Shown here: piece after piece, positions 16,929-24,773 of the stretch
Numbering within the stretch: position 1 is the first letter of the stretch
Layout: the number at the start of each line of letters is the position of its first letter
Origin: Acidobacteriota bacterium
GTDB taxonomy: Bacteria; Acidobacteriota; Terriglobia; Terriglobales; Acidobacteriaceae
Direction of reading: 5' to 3'
NCBI GenBank assembly: GCA_018268915.1
Contig: JAFDVQ010000002.1
Span: forward strand, 124,001-188,000
Length of the DNA stretch: 64,000 nucleotides
Translations under genes and position numbers: made by a program
Notes under the pieces: model-generated
Told to the model about the DNA's origin: nothing
Databases searched by the model: none
What the model saw: the letters and a program-made list of their open reading frames with translations, nothing else

Positions 16929-18005
16929 TCAGAATTGACCCTTCGCGCTCGGAGTCAGCCTCTTCAGCAGAAACTCCTGCACCGTCGCGCTTACCATCCG
17001 CTCTCCAGTGCTCAGCGCAAATCCTGTGAACACCAGGCTCGCTCCGCGATTCGATTCCGGATAGTACGCATTCGAAAGCGCGCCCGAAATCAAATCTCCG
17101 CCCATGCTGGAAAAATTGATTTCTCGCTTGCCATCGTCACTGCGGCAAATGAATGGAGCAGAAATCGCATGCATCAGCCGGGACTTTGTCGACCCTGATC
17201 CTTGATAGAAGTACCGCGGATCCTGGTGAAGCAGCGTCGGCAGAATCGCGCCGCCAAACATGATGTCCGAAACGCCATCGGCATACACTGCGCCAAATCG
17301 CTCGCCGTATCCAGTCGCACCCTGTCGGTAGTTCGGCGTGTCACCCGCCTGGTTCATGCCCGCCAGTGCAGCGGCTCCCACAATGCTGATCGGATCCGTC
17401 GCTGCTTTGTACGCCATCTGGAACTTCAGCTTCGTCGTCAACGGCACCGCGTTCTTCGAGTCATATACAACATAGAAATTGGGAATGAATCCCAGCACGC
17501 GCTGTTGCTCTTCGAGCCGCACCTGCTGCGCCGCAATCTGTTCCGTCGACGAGTACACCGTCACCGACGAAACCCCCGCATCGAACTTCAGCTTGATATC
17601 GGTGATCCCGAAGAACTGCCCTCCATTCAGAGTGATCGGCGCCGAACTCCAGCTTTGAAATCCATTTGCCGAGACCGTTACGCGATAAGGTCCGCCGGGC
17701 TTCAATCCCGTGAATTGAAAAAACGCTGAGTCATTGGCAGCCTGCGTCTGATGGCCACCAGCATCCGGTCCGTCCAGAACGACAGTCGCTCCCGGAATCA
17801 AATCGCCATTCACATCTGTCACAGTGCCGTTAACTTCAGCAGGACTTGCATCCGGCGCGGAAGGCAGAGTTGTCGATTCGGAGACGGGAGCAGTCGCCGT
17901 TGACCCCGCTCCTGCGTTGCTCGACACAGAAGCATCCTGTGCTCGCGAAGCAATGGGAATCAACGCGGCGAGTCCCGCGGCAAGAAATAGAGATTTATGG
18001 CGCAT
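16929..18005 (-). CDS. Secreted protein: carboxypeptidase-regulatory-like domain plus domain shared with neighbour
   Basis: About 358 aa. A signal peptide (LFLAAGLAALIPIASRA) is followed by an Ala/Ser/Thr-rich linker and a CarboxypepD_reg/transthyretin-like fold (VNGTVTDVNGDLIPGATV ... YRVTVSANGFQSW), a module frequent in acidobacterial exported proteins. The C-terminal ~190 residues match the neighbouring gene (LGFIPNFYVV; LPTLLHQDPRYFYQGSG; SNAYYPESNRG). ATG 18005 is preferred over the ATG four codons earlier. The two genes are co-directional, 169 bp apart, and probably arose by duplication with gain or loss of the N-terminal module. Confidence 0.72.
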   Translation of the reverse strand: MRHKSLFLAAGLAALIPIASRAQDASVSSNAGAGSTATAPVSESTTLPSAPDASPAEVNGTVTDVNGDLIPGATVVLDGPDAGGHQTQAANDSAFFQFTGLKPGGPYRVTVSANGFQSWSSAPITLNGGQFFGITDIKLKFDAGVSSVTVYSSTEQIAAQQVRLEEQQRVLGFIPNFYVVYDSKNAVPLTTKLKFQMAYKAATDPISIVGAAALAGMNQAGDTPNYRQGATGYGERFGAVYADGVSDIMFGGAILPTLLHQDPRYFYQGSGSTKSRLMHAISAPFICRSDDGKREINFSSMGGDLISGALSNAYYPESNRGASLVFTGFALSTGERMVSATVQEFLLKRLTPSAKGQF

Positions 18006-18212
18006 CCATTCACCCACAGGGGAAATCGGTGCACCAGTTCAATCCCGTCTATCCAACTGATCGAACAGATACACCTGAGGGTGCATCCGCCACACTTTCG
18101 GGCGGCGGACGCGTCATCTCAAGGAGGTGTTCTCCTTGCCAGTTAGACGTAGTCTCCCATGGATCGATTCAAAAACAGGTCATATGCCAACGCTGAAAAC
18201 CCACTTTCGTAC

Positions 18213-18875
18213 CTAGGCCGCGCCTCGTCGGCTCTTAAGTTCCTTTAGCATCAGTTCGATCTTGTCCTCGTTCTCCAATGCACGGAACTTATCTTCGAGC
18301 GACTCCGGAGTTAGCACCTCGGTAGCAGCCGCATTTTCCGCTGCCGTTACGTGTACTTTGCTCTTCATTCGGCCAAGCGTGTTTTCCTGTTCGTTGCCCA
18401 CTACGTGCTGAGCTTGCGCTGCGCGCCCCACAACCTTGGCGCGGCGATGCTCCGCAATCAGCATCTCGCAGTGCGCCCGCGTCTCCTGCAGCTTCTGCTC
18501 CAGCTTGCGCAGTGCCTGCCGCAAATTGTCAGCCTCATGCTTCTGGTCCTCCGCCTGCGAATTGAATCCCATTGCCAACTGCTCCTGACTCAGAGCGCGC
18601 TCTAATGCCGCGCGTGCCAGGTCATCCTGGTTCTTCCCGACAGCCAGCTCTGCCTTGCGATGCCACTCTGCGCCCTGCTGTTCGTGTTCGGCCTTCTTCT
18701 TTTCCAGCAGATGCTGATCCGCAATCGCAATCGCTACCTGCGTCTTCACCTGCATAAGCTGGTTCTCCATATCCAGCACAACCTGTTTCAGCATCCGCTC
18801 CGGATCCTCAGCCTTCTCCACAAGGTCATTCAGATTCGCTCTCAGCAGCGTGCTCACTCTCTCCAGTAACGACAT
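18213..18875 (-). CDS. pspA: PspA/IM30 family membrane-stress protein
   Basis: 220 aa, normal family length and almost entirely coiled-coil. The N-terminal amphipathic helix (SLLERVSTLLRANLNDLVEKAEDPERML) is the classic PspA/IM30 membrane-binding start. The body carries QLMQVKTQVAIAIADQ and long heptad-rich helices to residue ~180. PspA/Vipp1 proteins assemble into rods that stabilise leaky inner membranes. ATG 18875 has GAGGAGG six bases upstream, whereas the ATG at 18881 would leave no spacer. It is the last gene of a minus-strand run containing flotillin, NfeD-like and DUF2059 genes. Confidence 0.92.
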   Translation of the reverse strand: MSLLERVSTLLRANLNDLVEKAEDPERMLKQVVLDMENQLMQVKTQVAIAIADQHLLEKKKAEHEQQGAEWHRKAELAVGKNQDDLARAALERALSQEQLAMGFNSQAEDQKHEADNLRQALRKLEQKLQETRAHCEMLIAEHRRAKVVGRAAQAQHVVGNEQENTLGRMKSKVHVTAAENAAATEVLTPESLEDKFRALENEDKIELMLKELKSRRGAA

Positions 18876-18925
18876 AACCATCCTCCTCGCTTCTGAACTT
18901 CATCTCCTTGCCAAACACCACCGCG

Positions 18926-19576
18926 CTACTTCGCCGCCACCGGCCTGCTTGCCGGCTTTGTCGCCGGTCTTGCTTGGGCAGGCTTGCTCGCCGGCGCGAC
19001 ACCTGCCATCTCCTTCACCATCTCTCTTGTCATCGCCTGGCTTCTCTGCCCGACCTTGCCCATAACCATGGGCATGTACTCCTGTGCGATCACGGGCTGC
19101 GCATCCAGCAGGTGCTGTCCTGTCGGCGAGCCATAAAAAGCCGTCAAGCCTTCTACATCGTCCTTGCTCAAGTGCCTCTGATAGATCCCGGTCATGTCTG
19201 CGAGCATCTCGTCGGCCGGATACAGTTCCATCGACTTCGCGACATACTTGTTCATGATTGCCTGCAACTTCTCGCGCTGTTGCGGTGTGAGCTTCGACTG
19301 TGTCGGGAACTCCTTCATCGCCGCTTGAATCTGCTGCTGCACCATCCCAGGCACCATCATCTTCATCGACTGCATCTGCTGTTTGATCCGCATCGCATCA
19401 AACAGCTTTGACAGTTGTTCCGGCGTGGCCTGATCTTCCGGCGCTATCACCGCCGCCGGCTTCTCCTGCTGCATCGTTCCATCCGCGCCAACCGCAATCG
19501 CCTGCGCGTGACCAGCTGCTGGAACAGTCGAAAGCAGCCCAACCGCGGCCAGCCCAAGAAACATTGTCACTTTCAT
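18926..19576 (-). CDS. Secreted DUF2059-domain protein
   Basis: 216 aa. A signal peptide (FLGLAAVGLLSTVPAAGHAQA) is followed by a helical region and the DUF2059 pattern DMTGIYQRHLSKDDVEGLTAFYGSPTGQ, in which the F-Y/F-x-S-PTGQ motif is diagnostic. The C-terminus is a PAxKPA repeat-like low-complexity tail, perhaps for wall or envelope contact. The function of DUF2059 proteins is not established; they are periplasmic or exported. ATG 19576 has GAGG five bases upstream. It lies 50 bp upstream of pspA in the same orientation, so a shared transcript is likely. Confidence 0.8.
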   Translation of the reverse strand: MKVTMFLGLAAVGLLSTVPAAGHAQAIAVGADGTMQQEKPAAVIAPEDQATPEQLSKLFDAMRIKQQMQSMKMMVPGMVQQQIQAAMKEFPTQSKLTPQQREKLQAIMNKYVAKSMELYPADEMLADMTGIYQRHLSKDDVEGLTAFYGSPTGQHLLDAQPVIAQEYMPMVMGKVGQRSQAMTREMVKEMAGVAPASKPAQARPATKPASRPVAAK

Positions 19577-19656
19577 TCCGCCCTCACAATCCTTCCAACT
19601 TCATTGCGGCGTTTCTCACGTGAGTGTTTTTAAAAATCATCTCTGACAAAGAATCT

Positions 19657-19689
19657 GGGTGCCCCAGGTCTCGCTTTTGAGACCTGGGA
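19657..19689. repeat. Palindromic repeat, GGTCTC type (copy A1)
   Basis: GGGTGCCCCAGGTCTC, a short loop, then GAGACCTGGG: an inverted repeat with a one-sided GGGTGCCC tail. Close relatives lie at 52975-53006 and 63721-63754. Its position between DUF2059 and flotillin genes is intergenic. Confidence 0.85.
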
Positions 19690-19708
19690 TACATCCATGC
19701 CAGCTAAC

Positions 19709-19743
19709 GGGTGCCCCCGGTCCCTGGCTTTTGGGGACCGAGG
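19709..19743. repeat. Palindromic repeat, GGTCCC type (copy B1)
   Basis: GGGTGCCCCCGGTCCC-loop-GGGGACCGAGG: same architecture and GGGTGCCC tail as the neighbouring GGTCTC-type copy, but with a different stem. A related copy lies inside hisB at 52213-52247. Two family members 20 bp apart suggest tandem insertion or a single composite element. Confidence 0.8.
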
Positions 19744-19757
19744 TTCCTCACCCTGCC

Positions 19758-21182
19758 TCAATGCTGCGCCGCATCACCATTCGTCTTCGGTTTGTCCTTG
19801 ATCGCCTGCACGTTCGACATCAACTGCTTGATGTCCATTCCGCTCAGCGCCTCGAACAAAGCAGGCACCTGCGCTGCGATCTTCGTCATGTCGCCGGTAA
19901 TCTTGTTCACTCCGGCGGCGCCGTTCTCGCCCGTGGACACAATCGTGATCTTGTCCACCTTCGACAACGGTTCGCTCATCGCGCGCACTACATCAGCCAT
20001 GTTGGTCAGCAGCTTGTCGACAACCGCAGCCTGGTTCCATTCCTGGTATGCCTCGGCTTTCACGTTCATCGCCTTTGCTTCTGCCTCGCCCTTCTGGAAG
20101 ATGATCGAAGCTTCCGCCTCGCCTTGCGTGCGAATCGCAGCTGCGCGACCCTCGGCTTCAGCGGCCAACCGATTCTTCTCAGCAATAGCAAGCGTCTCGA
20201 TACGCTGACGATTGATCTCGGCTTCTTTCAAAATCGTTGCAATCAACTCCTTTTCGTGGCGCGTGATCTCGGCTTCCTGCACCTTGATCTGGCCTTCCTT
20301 CTCCACCTGCTGCACCTTCACCTGTTCCGCCGTCACCTGTTGCTGCATGACGTTGGTCTGGATCTCGTACGCCTTATCGGCCTGCGCCTGCTGCTTGCGG
20401 CTCTGTTCGGCAAACTGCGCCTTCTTGATATCCAGGTCGCGCTGCGCTTCCGCCTGCTTGGCCTGTGACGCGGTCTCCGCAATCACTCGCTCCTGGTCAG
20501 CCATCGCCTTCGCAACAGCCGATTCGCGCAGTGCAGTCGCACGCTTGATAGCCGTATCGCGTTCCGCATCGGCAGTCGCCATCTCCGCGTCTCTCTTGAT
20601 GCGCGCTACATCCGGTTTGCCCATGTTGGCGATGTACTCGTTCTTGTCCCGAACCTCCTTGATCGTGAACGAAATGACCTCAAGACCCATCTTGCTCATG
20701 TCTTCCGCGCAGGTTGCACGCATACGTTCGCCCACCATCTCGGGCTCTTTCACAATCTGTTCAACTGTGAGCTGCCCGATGATGCCGCGCAGATGGCCTT
20801 CCATCACCAGCCGGATCAATCCCTCACGCTGCGGCGGAGTCTTCGTCAAAAACTGCTCAGCGGCCGTCAAGATCGAAGCCTGATCGCTGCGTACCTTGAT
20901 CTGCGCAACCGCCTCCACGGTTACAGCGACACCCTGCTTTGTGTAGAGATCCTGCTGCGGAGCCACATCGAAGCTCATCAATTCCAAACTAAGTTCGCGG
21001 CAGTTCTCCACCATGGGGAAAATCACGGTGCCATGTCCCTTGATCACACGAGGTCCGCGAAATCCATAAACAATCAACGCCTCGTTCGGGCCCGCCTTGC
21101 GATACATCCTGGCCAAAATGCCCATCAGGAAGATCAGCGCCAATACTCCCAGACCGACAAAGAGAATCATTTCGTTCGTCAT
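19758..21182 (-). CDS. Flotillin (SPFH family)
   Basis: 474 aa. One N-terminal membrane segment (about 5-24, ILFVGLGVLALIFLMGILA) is followed by an SPFH domain (PNEALIVYGFRGPRVIKGHG, ELMSFDVAPQQDLYTKQGV, KMGLEVISFTIKEVRD) and a long EA-rich flotillin coiled coil (AERDTAIKRATALRESAVAKA region). The C-terminal region has the flotillin-type AEAYQEWNQAAVVDKLL. Flotillins organise ordered membrane microdomains. Gene order NfeD-like, 36-aa peptide, flotillin parallels B. subtilis yuaF-floT, where the NfeD protein is the partner. Start ATG 21182 with AAGGA ten bases upstream. Confidence 0.92.
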   Translation of the reverse strand: MTNEMILFVGLGVLALIFLMGILARMYRKAGPNEALIVYGFRGPRVIKGHGTVIFPMVENCRELSLELMSFDVAPQQDLYTKQGVAVTVEAVAQIKVRSDQASILTAAEQFLTKTPPQREGLIRLVMEGHLRGIIGQLTVEQIVKEPEMVGERMRATCAEDMSKMGLEVISFTIKEVRDKNEYIANMGKPDVARIKRDAEMATADAERDTAIKRATALRESAVAKAMADQERVIAETASQAKQAEAQRDLDIKKAQFAEQSRKQQAQADKAYEIQTNVMQQQVTAEQVKVQQVEKEGQIKVQEAEITRHEKELIATILKEAEINRQRIETLAIAEKNRLAAEAEGRAAAIRTQGEAEASIIFQKGEAEAKAMNVKAEAYQEWNQAAVVDKLLTNMADVVRAMSEPLSKVDKITIVSTGENGAAGVNKITGDMTKIAAQVPALFEALSGMDIKQLMSNVQAIKDKPKTNGDAAQH

Positions 21183-21312
21183 TCGATCCCTGTCCTTTCA
21201 ACAGGGGTTGAATTCGGGTTGATGGTTTTACTCCGCATGCACATCGCTCAGCGTCTTTCAGAGGCTGCGGGCGAACTGAACCCTGATCTCTGATCTCTGA
21301 ACCTTGTGCTCC

Positions 21313-21423
21313 TCACTGTTTCGCCTTATGCCTGTTTCTTGGAAACAACTTCGCCACAAATCCCAGCAGAAAGATCCCCACCAGGACGCTCATCTCCGTA
21401 ATCAATGCAGTCGAATTGCTCAT
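21313..21423 (-). CDS. 36-aa single-pass membrane peptide between NfeD-like and flotillin genes
   Basis: ATG 21423 to TGA 21313. The product begins MSNSTALITEMS, has a hydrophobic helix VLVGIFLLGFVAKLF, and ends with a basic tail PRNRHKAKQ: an N-out/C-in small membrane protein by the positive-inside rule. A purine-rich GGGAGGG lies ten bases upstream. It is co-directional with nfeD (64 bp upstream) and flotillin (130 bp downstream). Gene-finding programs often miss such short frames; the ordered hydrophobic/basic layout argues that it is real, but I have no homologue to confirm it. Confidence 0.5.
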   Translation of the reverse strand: MSNSTALITEMSVLVGIFLLGFVAKLFPRNRHKAKQ

Positions 21424-21487
21424 ACATCCCCGGCCCTCCCGCCGGGCACTTCTGGTTGCAAGGCAGTCCGCAGCAGAGTGCTGTCTG

Positions 21488-22162
21488 TTACCCCTTGATC
21501 TCTTGTTTGCTCGTTCCCTGAGCCGCGAGCGGCAGATCTTCCCACCGCTTCACATATGCGATCCCTTTCTCGTATCGGATCACGTAGACCTCTGCTTCCT
21601 TTTCGAGCGCTTCGCCATCTTCAGACCGTGCAATTGCCGATCGCGTCGCTCCCAGCTGCTGATAAACAATCTCCCCCGTTCCGCTTTCTCTGATTGGCGA
21701 CGAAACTCTTCCGACCACGCCCACCACATCCGTTTCGAATGCCGTCAGCTCCCGTTCGTGCGGCATCAGCACCTTGGTCAAAAACATGAAGATGATCGCC
21801 CCTCCAGCAATGCCGCAAATTGCCGCCAGCACCACCACCACGCCCGCTACAAAGCTCCCGTACTTGGTCAGCAGGTATCCCGCCGCTCCAAACCAGCAGA
21901 GAAAGATCATGATCGAGAACGCGTTCCACCACGGCACCTCCGGCCCGGCGTTCACTCCCGGCCCCGCTCCATTCACCCCCGCTGCATGCACCGCTCCCGC
22001 CCCATGAGGAATATGCACATGCGGAATGTGTCCCGCGTACGGCACATGGACGTGCGGCAGATGCACATGCCCGCCGAAATGCCCCATGCCCCCCAGCAGC
22101 GAAACCAGGCTCAACATCAGCCCCGCAAGAAAACAGACCAGATAAAACGTCTCCCAGTTCAT
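21488..22162 (-). CDS. NfeD-like membrane protein with His-rich loop
   Basis: 224 aa. TM1 is at about 6-24. An unusual His/Pro/Val loop follows (residues ~26-56, with repeated HVHxPHVHxP units and about ten His). Next come membrane helices at about 80-125 (AFSIMIFLCWFGAAGYLL, VAGVVVVLAAICGIAGG) and a C-terminal OB-fold-like NfeD domain (VVGVVGRVSSPIRESGTGEIVY). NfeD proteins partner with SPFH proteins. The His loop is not part of the usual family and could bind Zn, Ni or Cu (inference). Start ATG 22162, AAGG just upstream. It is in tandem with the flotillin gene. Confidence 0.8.
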   Translation of the reverse strand: MNWETFYLVCFLAGLMLSLVSLLGGMGHFGGHVHLPHVHVPYAGHIPHVHIPHGAGAVHAAGVNGAGPGVNAGPEVPWWNAFSIMIFLCWFGAAGYLLTKYGSFVAGVVVVLAAICGIAGGAIIFMFLTKVLMPHERELTAFETDVVGVVGRVSSPIRESGTGEIVYQQLGATRSAIARSEDGEALEKEAEVYVIRYEKGIAYVKRWEDLPLAAQGTSKQEIKG

Positions 22163-22204
22163 AAACCTTGCCCCCAGTTCACAGCCGTTGACGACCCGAG
22201 TCCC

Positions 22205-22720
22205 TTAGCCCCTCGTGCCCGTCTTTTCTGATCCCTGACCGCTGACCTCTGATCCCTGTCGTCTCAGCACTTCCATCAACCTCGGCGCCAGCCCTGGCGT
22301 CTCCAGAATCGCCTCGAGCAGCAGCAAACACTCCCGCGACCTCTCATGCTGCGCCAGCGTGATCAACGCGCCCTTCAACTCCCGATCCCGCCTGAACCTC
22401 TCCGCTCCTGCTACCAGCCATAGATCGAGCTTGTCCTCGAGGTTCCTTACCTCGCTGATCAGTTCCGGGTGGTAGCCTTCCGGATCGTCCACCAGGTAGC
22501 CGGGGTGCACCTTGAAGAACTGCGCCAGAGTCTGCCGCGTCGTGTTCGTCAGGTGCGGCCTCGCGCCACTTTCGATCTGCGAAAGGTAGCTCTGGCTGAT
22601 CTTCGACCCCGTCTCCAACTCGATCGCCCTCATCAGCTCCAATTGGCTCATCGCTCGGTTAAGGCCCCGTAAATTGCCTTCCACCTCGCGCAGATACCTG
22701 ATTTTTTCTCCCAGCTTCAT
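22205..22720 (-). CDS. XRE-family transcriptional regulator
   Basis: About 171 aa. Residues ~3-70 form an HTH_3 domain (LGEKIRYLREVEG, SQLELMRAIELETGSKISQSYLSQIESGARP), with a longer-than-usual loop before the recognition helix. The C-terminal half is helical and may mediate oligomerisation. ATG 22720 is chosen because the HTH starts here and because a strong dyad (22765-22800) sits immediately upstream, which would be coding if an earlier start were used. The last ~15 residues (SEVSGQGSEKTG) are encoded by a simple repeat tract and look acquired. Being first in the NfeD/flotillin/PspA run, it is a candidate regulator of that cluster. Confidence 0.8.
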   Translation of the reverse strand: MKLGEKIRYLREVEGNLRGLNRAMSQLELMRAIELETGSKISQSYLSQIESGARPHLTNTTRQTLAQFFKVHPGYLVDDPEGYHPELISEVRNLEDKLDLWLVAGAERFRRDRELKGALITLAQHERSRECLLLLEAILETPGLAPRLMEVLRRQGSEVSGQGSEKTGTRG

Positions 22721-22764
22721 TCCGTTCCCACCGGCCATTTGCTTTCGCAACACCTTGAAGGTCA

Positions 22765-22800
22765 ATTGCAAATCGCAATAACAATATCGCAATTTGTAAT
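22765..22800. promoter_or_regulatory. 36-bp imperfect dyad upstream of the XRE gene, putative operator
   Basis: Half-sites ATTGCAAATCGCAAT and ATCGCAATTTGTAAT are inverted repeats (12 of 15 positions match) around a 6-bp AACAAT spacer, 45-80 bp upstream of the XRE start. The AT-rich sequence stands out from its surroundings. The arrangement suits autoregulation by the XRE protein. Confidence 0.6.
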
Positions 22801-23394
22801 ACTCGTCAAGACCCGTGTGGGAAACATCTGCAAGGCGCTTGTTTTCGTATATTTACGCTTCGTGGGAAAGGGGCTGGCTTTTCTCCGTCGTGAGGAGTCA
22901 ACCAGATGCCGGACCGCGAGATCCGTAAATTGCTCATTCTAAGCAAGCTAGGCAACGCGGAGCATTGCGTCCGATTACACAGACATCCCGCATACTTAAC
23001 ATTAGGTGGCCAAAGAAGTTACAGCCCCAAAGAGTCTTCGAGTACTTGTAAGTGCCTATCTTTGAATATTTTAAAGGTAAGTCTCGTTGAGTGAAGATTT
23101 TAGAAGAAACAAGTATGAGCGGATCGCTGAAGAACTGAGGCCGGATTCTTCGCTCTGAGCAGGGGGAGAGCAAACCGTGTGGAAAGAAGAATCTACAGGC
23201 AAGTGATTTAAATAGAAGAATTTGGGAGAAAGGTCCTCAGCGCTTAACCGCACGGTAGGAAGCAGAAGCCGCCTCGGAAGCCCTTCAATATCAGAAATGT
23301 AGACGCAACTATCTTTAGATTGAAGATTTTAGCAAAAACAAGGCATTACGGAATCGGCGAACATCGCCCTGAGACCCAGTCGCCCAGAAACACG
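22801..23394. other. AT-rich intergenic region without a convincing gene
   Basis: About 600 bp between the XRE regulator (leftward) and the terminator of the sugar transporter. Base composition is AT-richer than the rest. A 22-nt motif starting TGAAGATTTTAG is present twice (23092-23113 and 23321-23342, 20 of 22 identical), with weaker similarity continuing about 20 nt further. Short open frames exist on both strands but none has a ribosome site plus sensible composition. It could hold a remnant or a small RNA; I cannot support either. Confidence 0.4.
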
Positions 23395-23422
23395 AAGACC
23401 CTCCGGCGCGCCGGAGGGTCTT
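23395..23422 (-). terminator. Strong hairpin after the sugar MFS gene
   Basis: A perfect 28-nt palindrome (AAGACCCTCC ... GGAGGGTCTT, GC-rich centre) begins 17 nt past the transporter stop codon. The T-content after it on the minus strand is modest (CGTGTTTC), so it may act as a terminator or mRNA-stabilising 3' hairpin. Confidence 0.7.
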
Positions 23423-23438
23423 CTAGCAAACAGCCAGC

Positions 23439-24773
23439 CTAGGCAGATCGCGAGGGCCTGTGTCCATGGAACCCGTAGTAGGCAATGAACAGGTAACAGA
23501 TCAGCGGAATGAAGAACGAATGCTGAATGCCCATCTTGTCGGCCGCCGCTCCCAGCAGCAGAGGAACGATTGCTCCTCCCACCACAGCCGTCATGATCAG
23601 CCCCGACCCCTTGCTCGTCATCGGCCCAAGCCCCGCGATGCCAAGCGCAAAGATATTCGGGAACATGATCGAGTTGAAAAACCCGCAAAGCACCAGGCTC
23701 CAGATCGCAACCTGCCCGCTCGTCACCATCGACACCAGAATCATCAACGATGCCAGCGTTCCGAAGATAGCAAGCAGCTTGCCTGACTTGACCTTCGTCA
23801 GCATCCACGAACCAAGTAATCGGCCAATCAGCGCACCAAGCCAGTAGAGGGAAACGAGGATCGCCGCGATGTTGACCATTGTCCAAGGTCCGATTATGCG
23901 TGTGACAAAGTCTCCAAATCCGCCCATCGACGAAAAGAAGTGAGCGACTCTCGCTGCCACCTGCTCATTGATACCTTGACCGAGAAAGAAATTGACCGCA
24001 ATGGAGGCGAGACCCACTTCCACTCCGACATAGAGGAAAATGCCGACAGCACCCAGTACCGTGTGGCTGTAGCTCCAGATACTTCGTGTAAGAACTGAAT
24101 CGCCTTCCTTACCTGGACGGAATTCTTGGGTCTGAGAAATATGAGGAAGATGCATGAAAGCCACTGCTATGCCGAGAATCAATAGTCCGGCTGCAATTGC
24201 CAGATAAGGGCCTCGAACTGTATTCGCCACCGCCGCTTGCGATGCCATCATGGCGGGATCAGTAAGAATGAAGTGCCCAGCAATGATTGGAGCCACCGTA
24301 CCACCGAATGAGTTCAGCGCCTGTGCCAACGTCAGACGAACGGGTGCGCTGTGCTCGGGTCCAAGGATAGCGACGTAGGGATTTGCCGCTGTCTGCAGCG
24401 CAGTCACTCCGGCGCCGACGATGAACACCGCAGTAAGAAAGAGAGGAAAGCTCACAAGTTTGGCTGCAGGAACGAACAGAAGGCAGCCAAGAACTTGAAT
24501 GAACAGCGAAACCACCATGGTCCGCTTGTACCCTATCGTCTCAATTAGCTTCGAGGTCGGGGATGAAAACACAAAGTACGCAAGGAAGAACGCAGACTCT
24601 GCCAGCATGGCCCACGCATACGGGAGTGTGAAGATGTTCCGCAGGTGAGGAACTAGCGCCATGTTCAGATTGGTGATGAATCCGAAAATCAGAAACAGCA
24701 CAGCGACTGTGATGAATGGCCCGGTGTAGTTCGGCGTCGTTGCAGCCGTTGCCGGCGTCGATCGAGTTGCCAT
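23439..24773 (-). CDS. Sugar MFS transporter, FucP/GluP (FHS) family
   Basis: 444 aa, about twelve membrane segments. FHS-family hallmarks: FGFITNLNMALVPHL in TM1, SPTSKLIETIGYKRTM in the TM2-3 loop, and AANPYVAILGPE plus LTLAQALNSFGGTVAP in TM4-5. The fucose permease and glucose/galactose transporter share these and use proton or sodium symport. The substrate cannot be chosen between fucose, glucose, galactose and related sugars. ATG 24773 with GGGAG about ten bases upstream. It stands alone: no sugar kinase or regulator is adjacent. A hairpin follows its stop. Confidence 0.88.
   Translation of the reverse strand: MATRSTPATAATTPNYTGPFITVAVLFLIFGFITNLNMALVPHLRNIFTLPYAWAMLAESAFFLAYFVFSSPTSKLIETIGYKRTMVVSLFIQVLGCLLFVPAAKLVSFPLFLTAVFIVGAGVTALQTAANPYVAILGPEHSAPVRLTLAQALNSFGGTVAPIIAGHFILTDPAMMASQAAVANTVRGPYLAIAAGLLILGIAVAFMHLPHISQTQEFRPGKEGDSVLTRSIWSYSHTVLGAVGIFLYVGVEVGLASIAVNFFLGQGINEQVAARVAHFFSSMGGFGDFVTRIIGPWTMVNIAAILVSLYWLGALIGRLLGSWMLTKVKSGKLLAIFGTLASLMILVSMVTSGQVAIWSLVLCGFFNSIMFPNIFALGIAGLGPMTSKGSGLIMTAVVGGAIVPLLLGAAADKMGIQHSFFIPLICYLFIAYYGFHGHRPSRSA

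Noticed and set aside
19657..19743. Two adjacent palindromes considered as a CRISPR-like or terminator array
   Set aside because: Only two units, different stems, no uniform spacers and no T-runs; they belong to the dispersed hairpin family.
22906..23094. 62-codon plus-strand frame in the XRE-transporter gap
   Set aside because: No Shine-Dalgarno, no recognisable motif, and composition not distinct from the neighbouring non-coding DNA.
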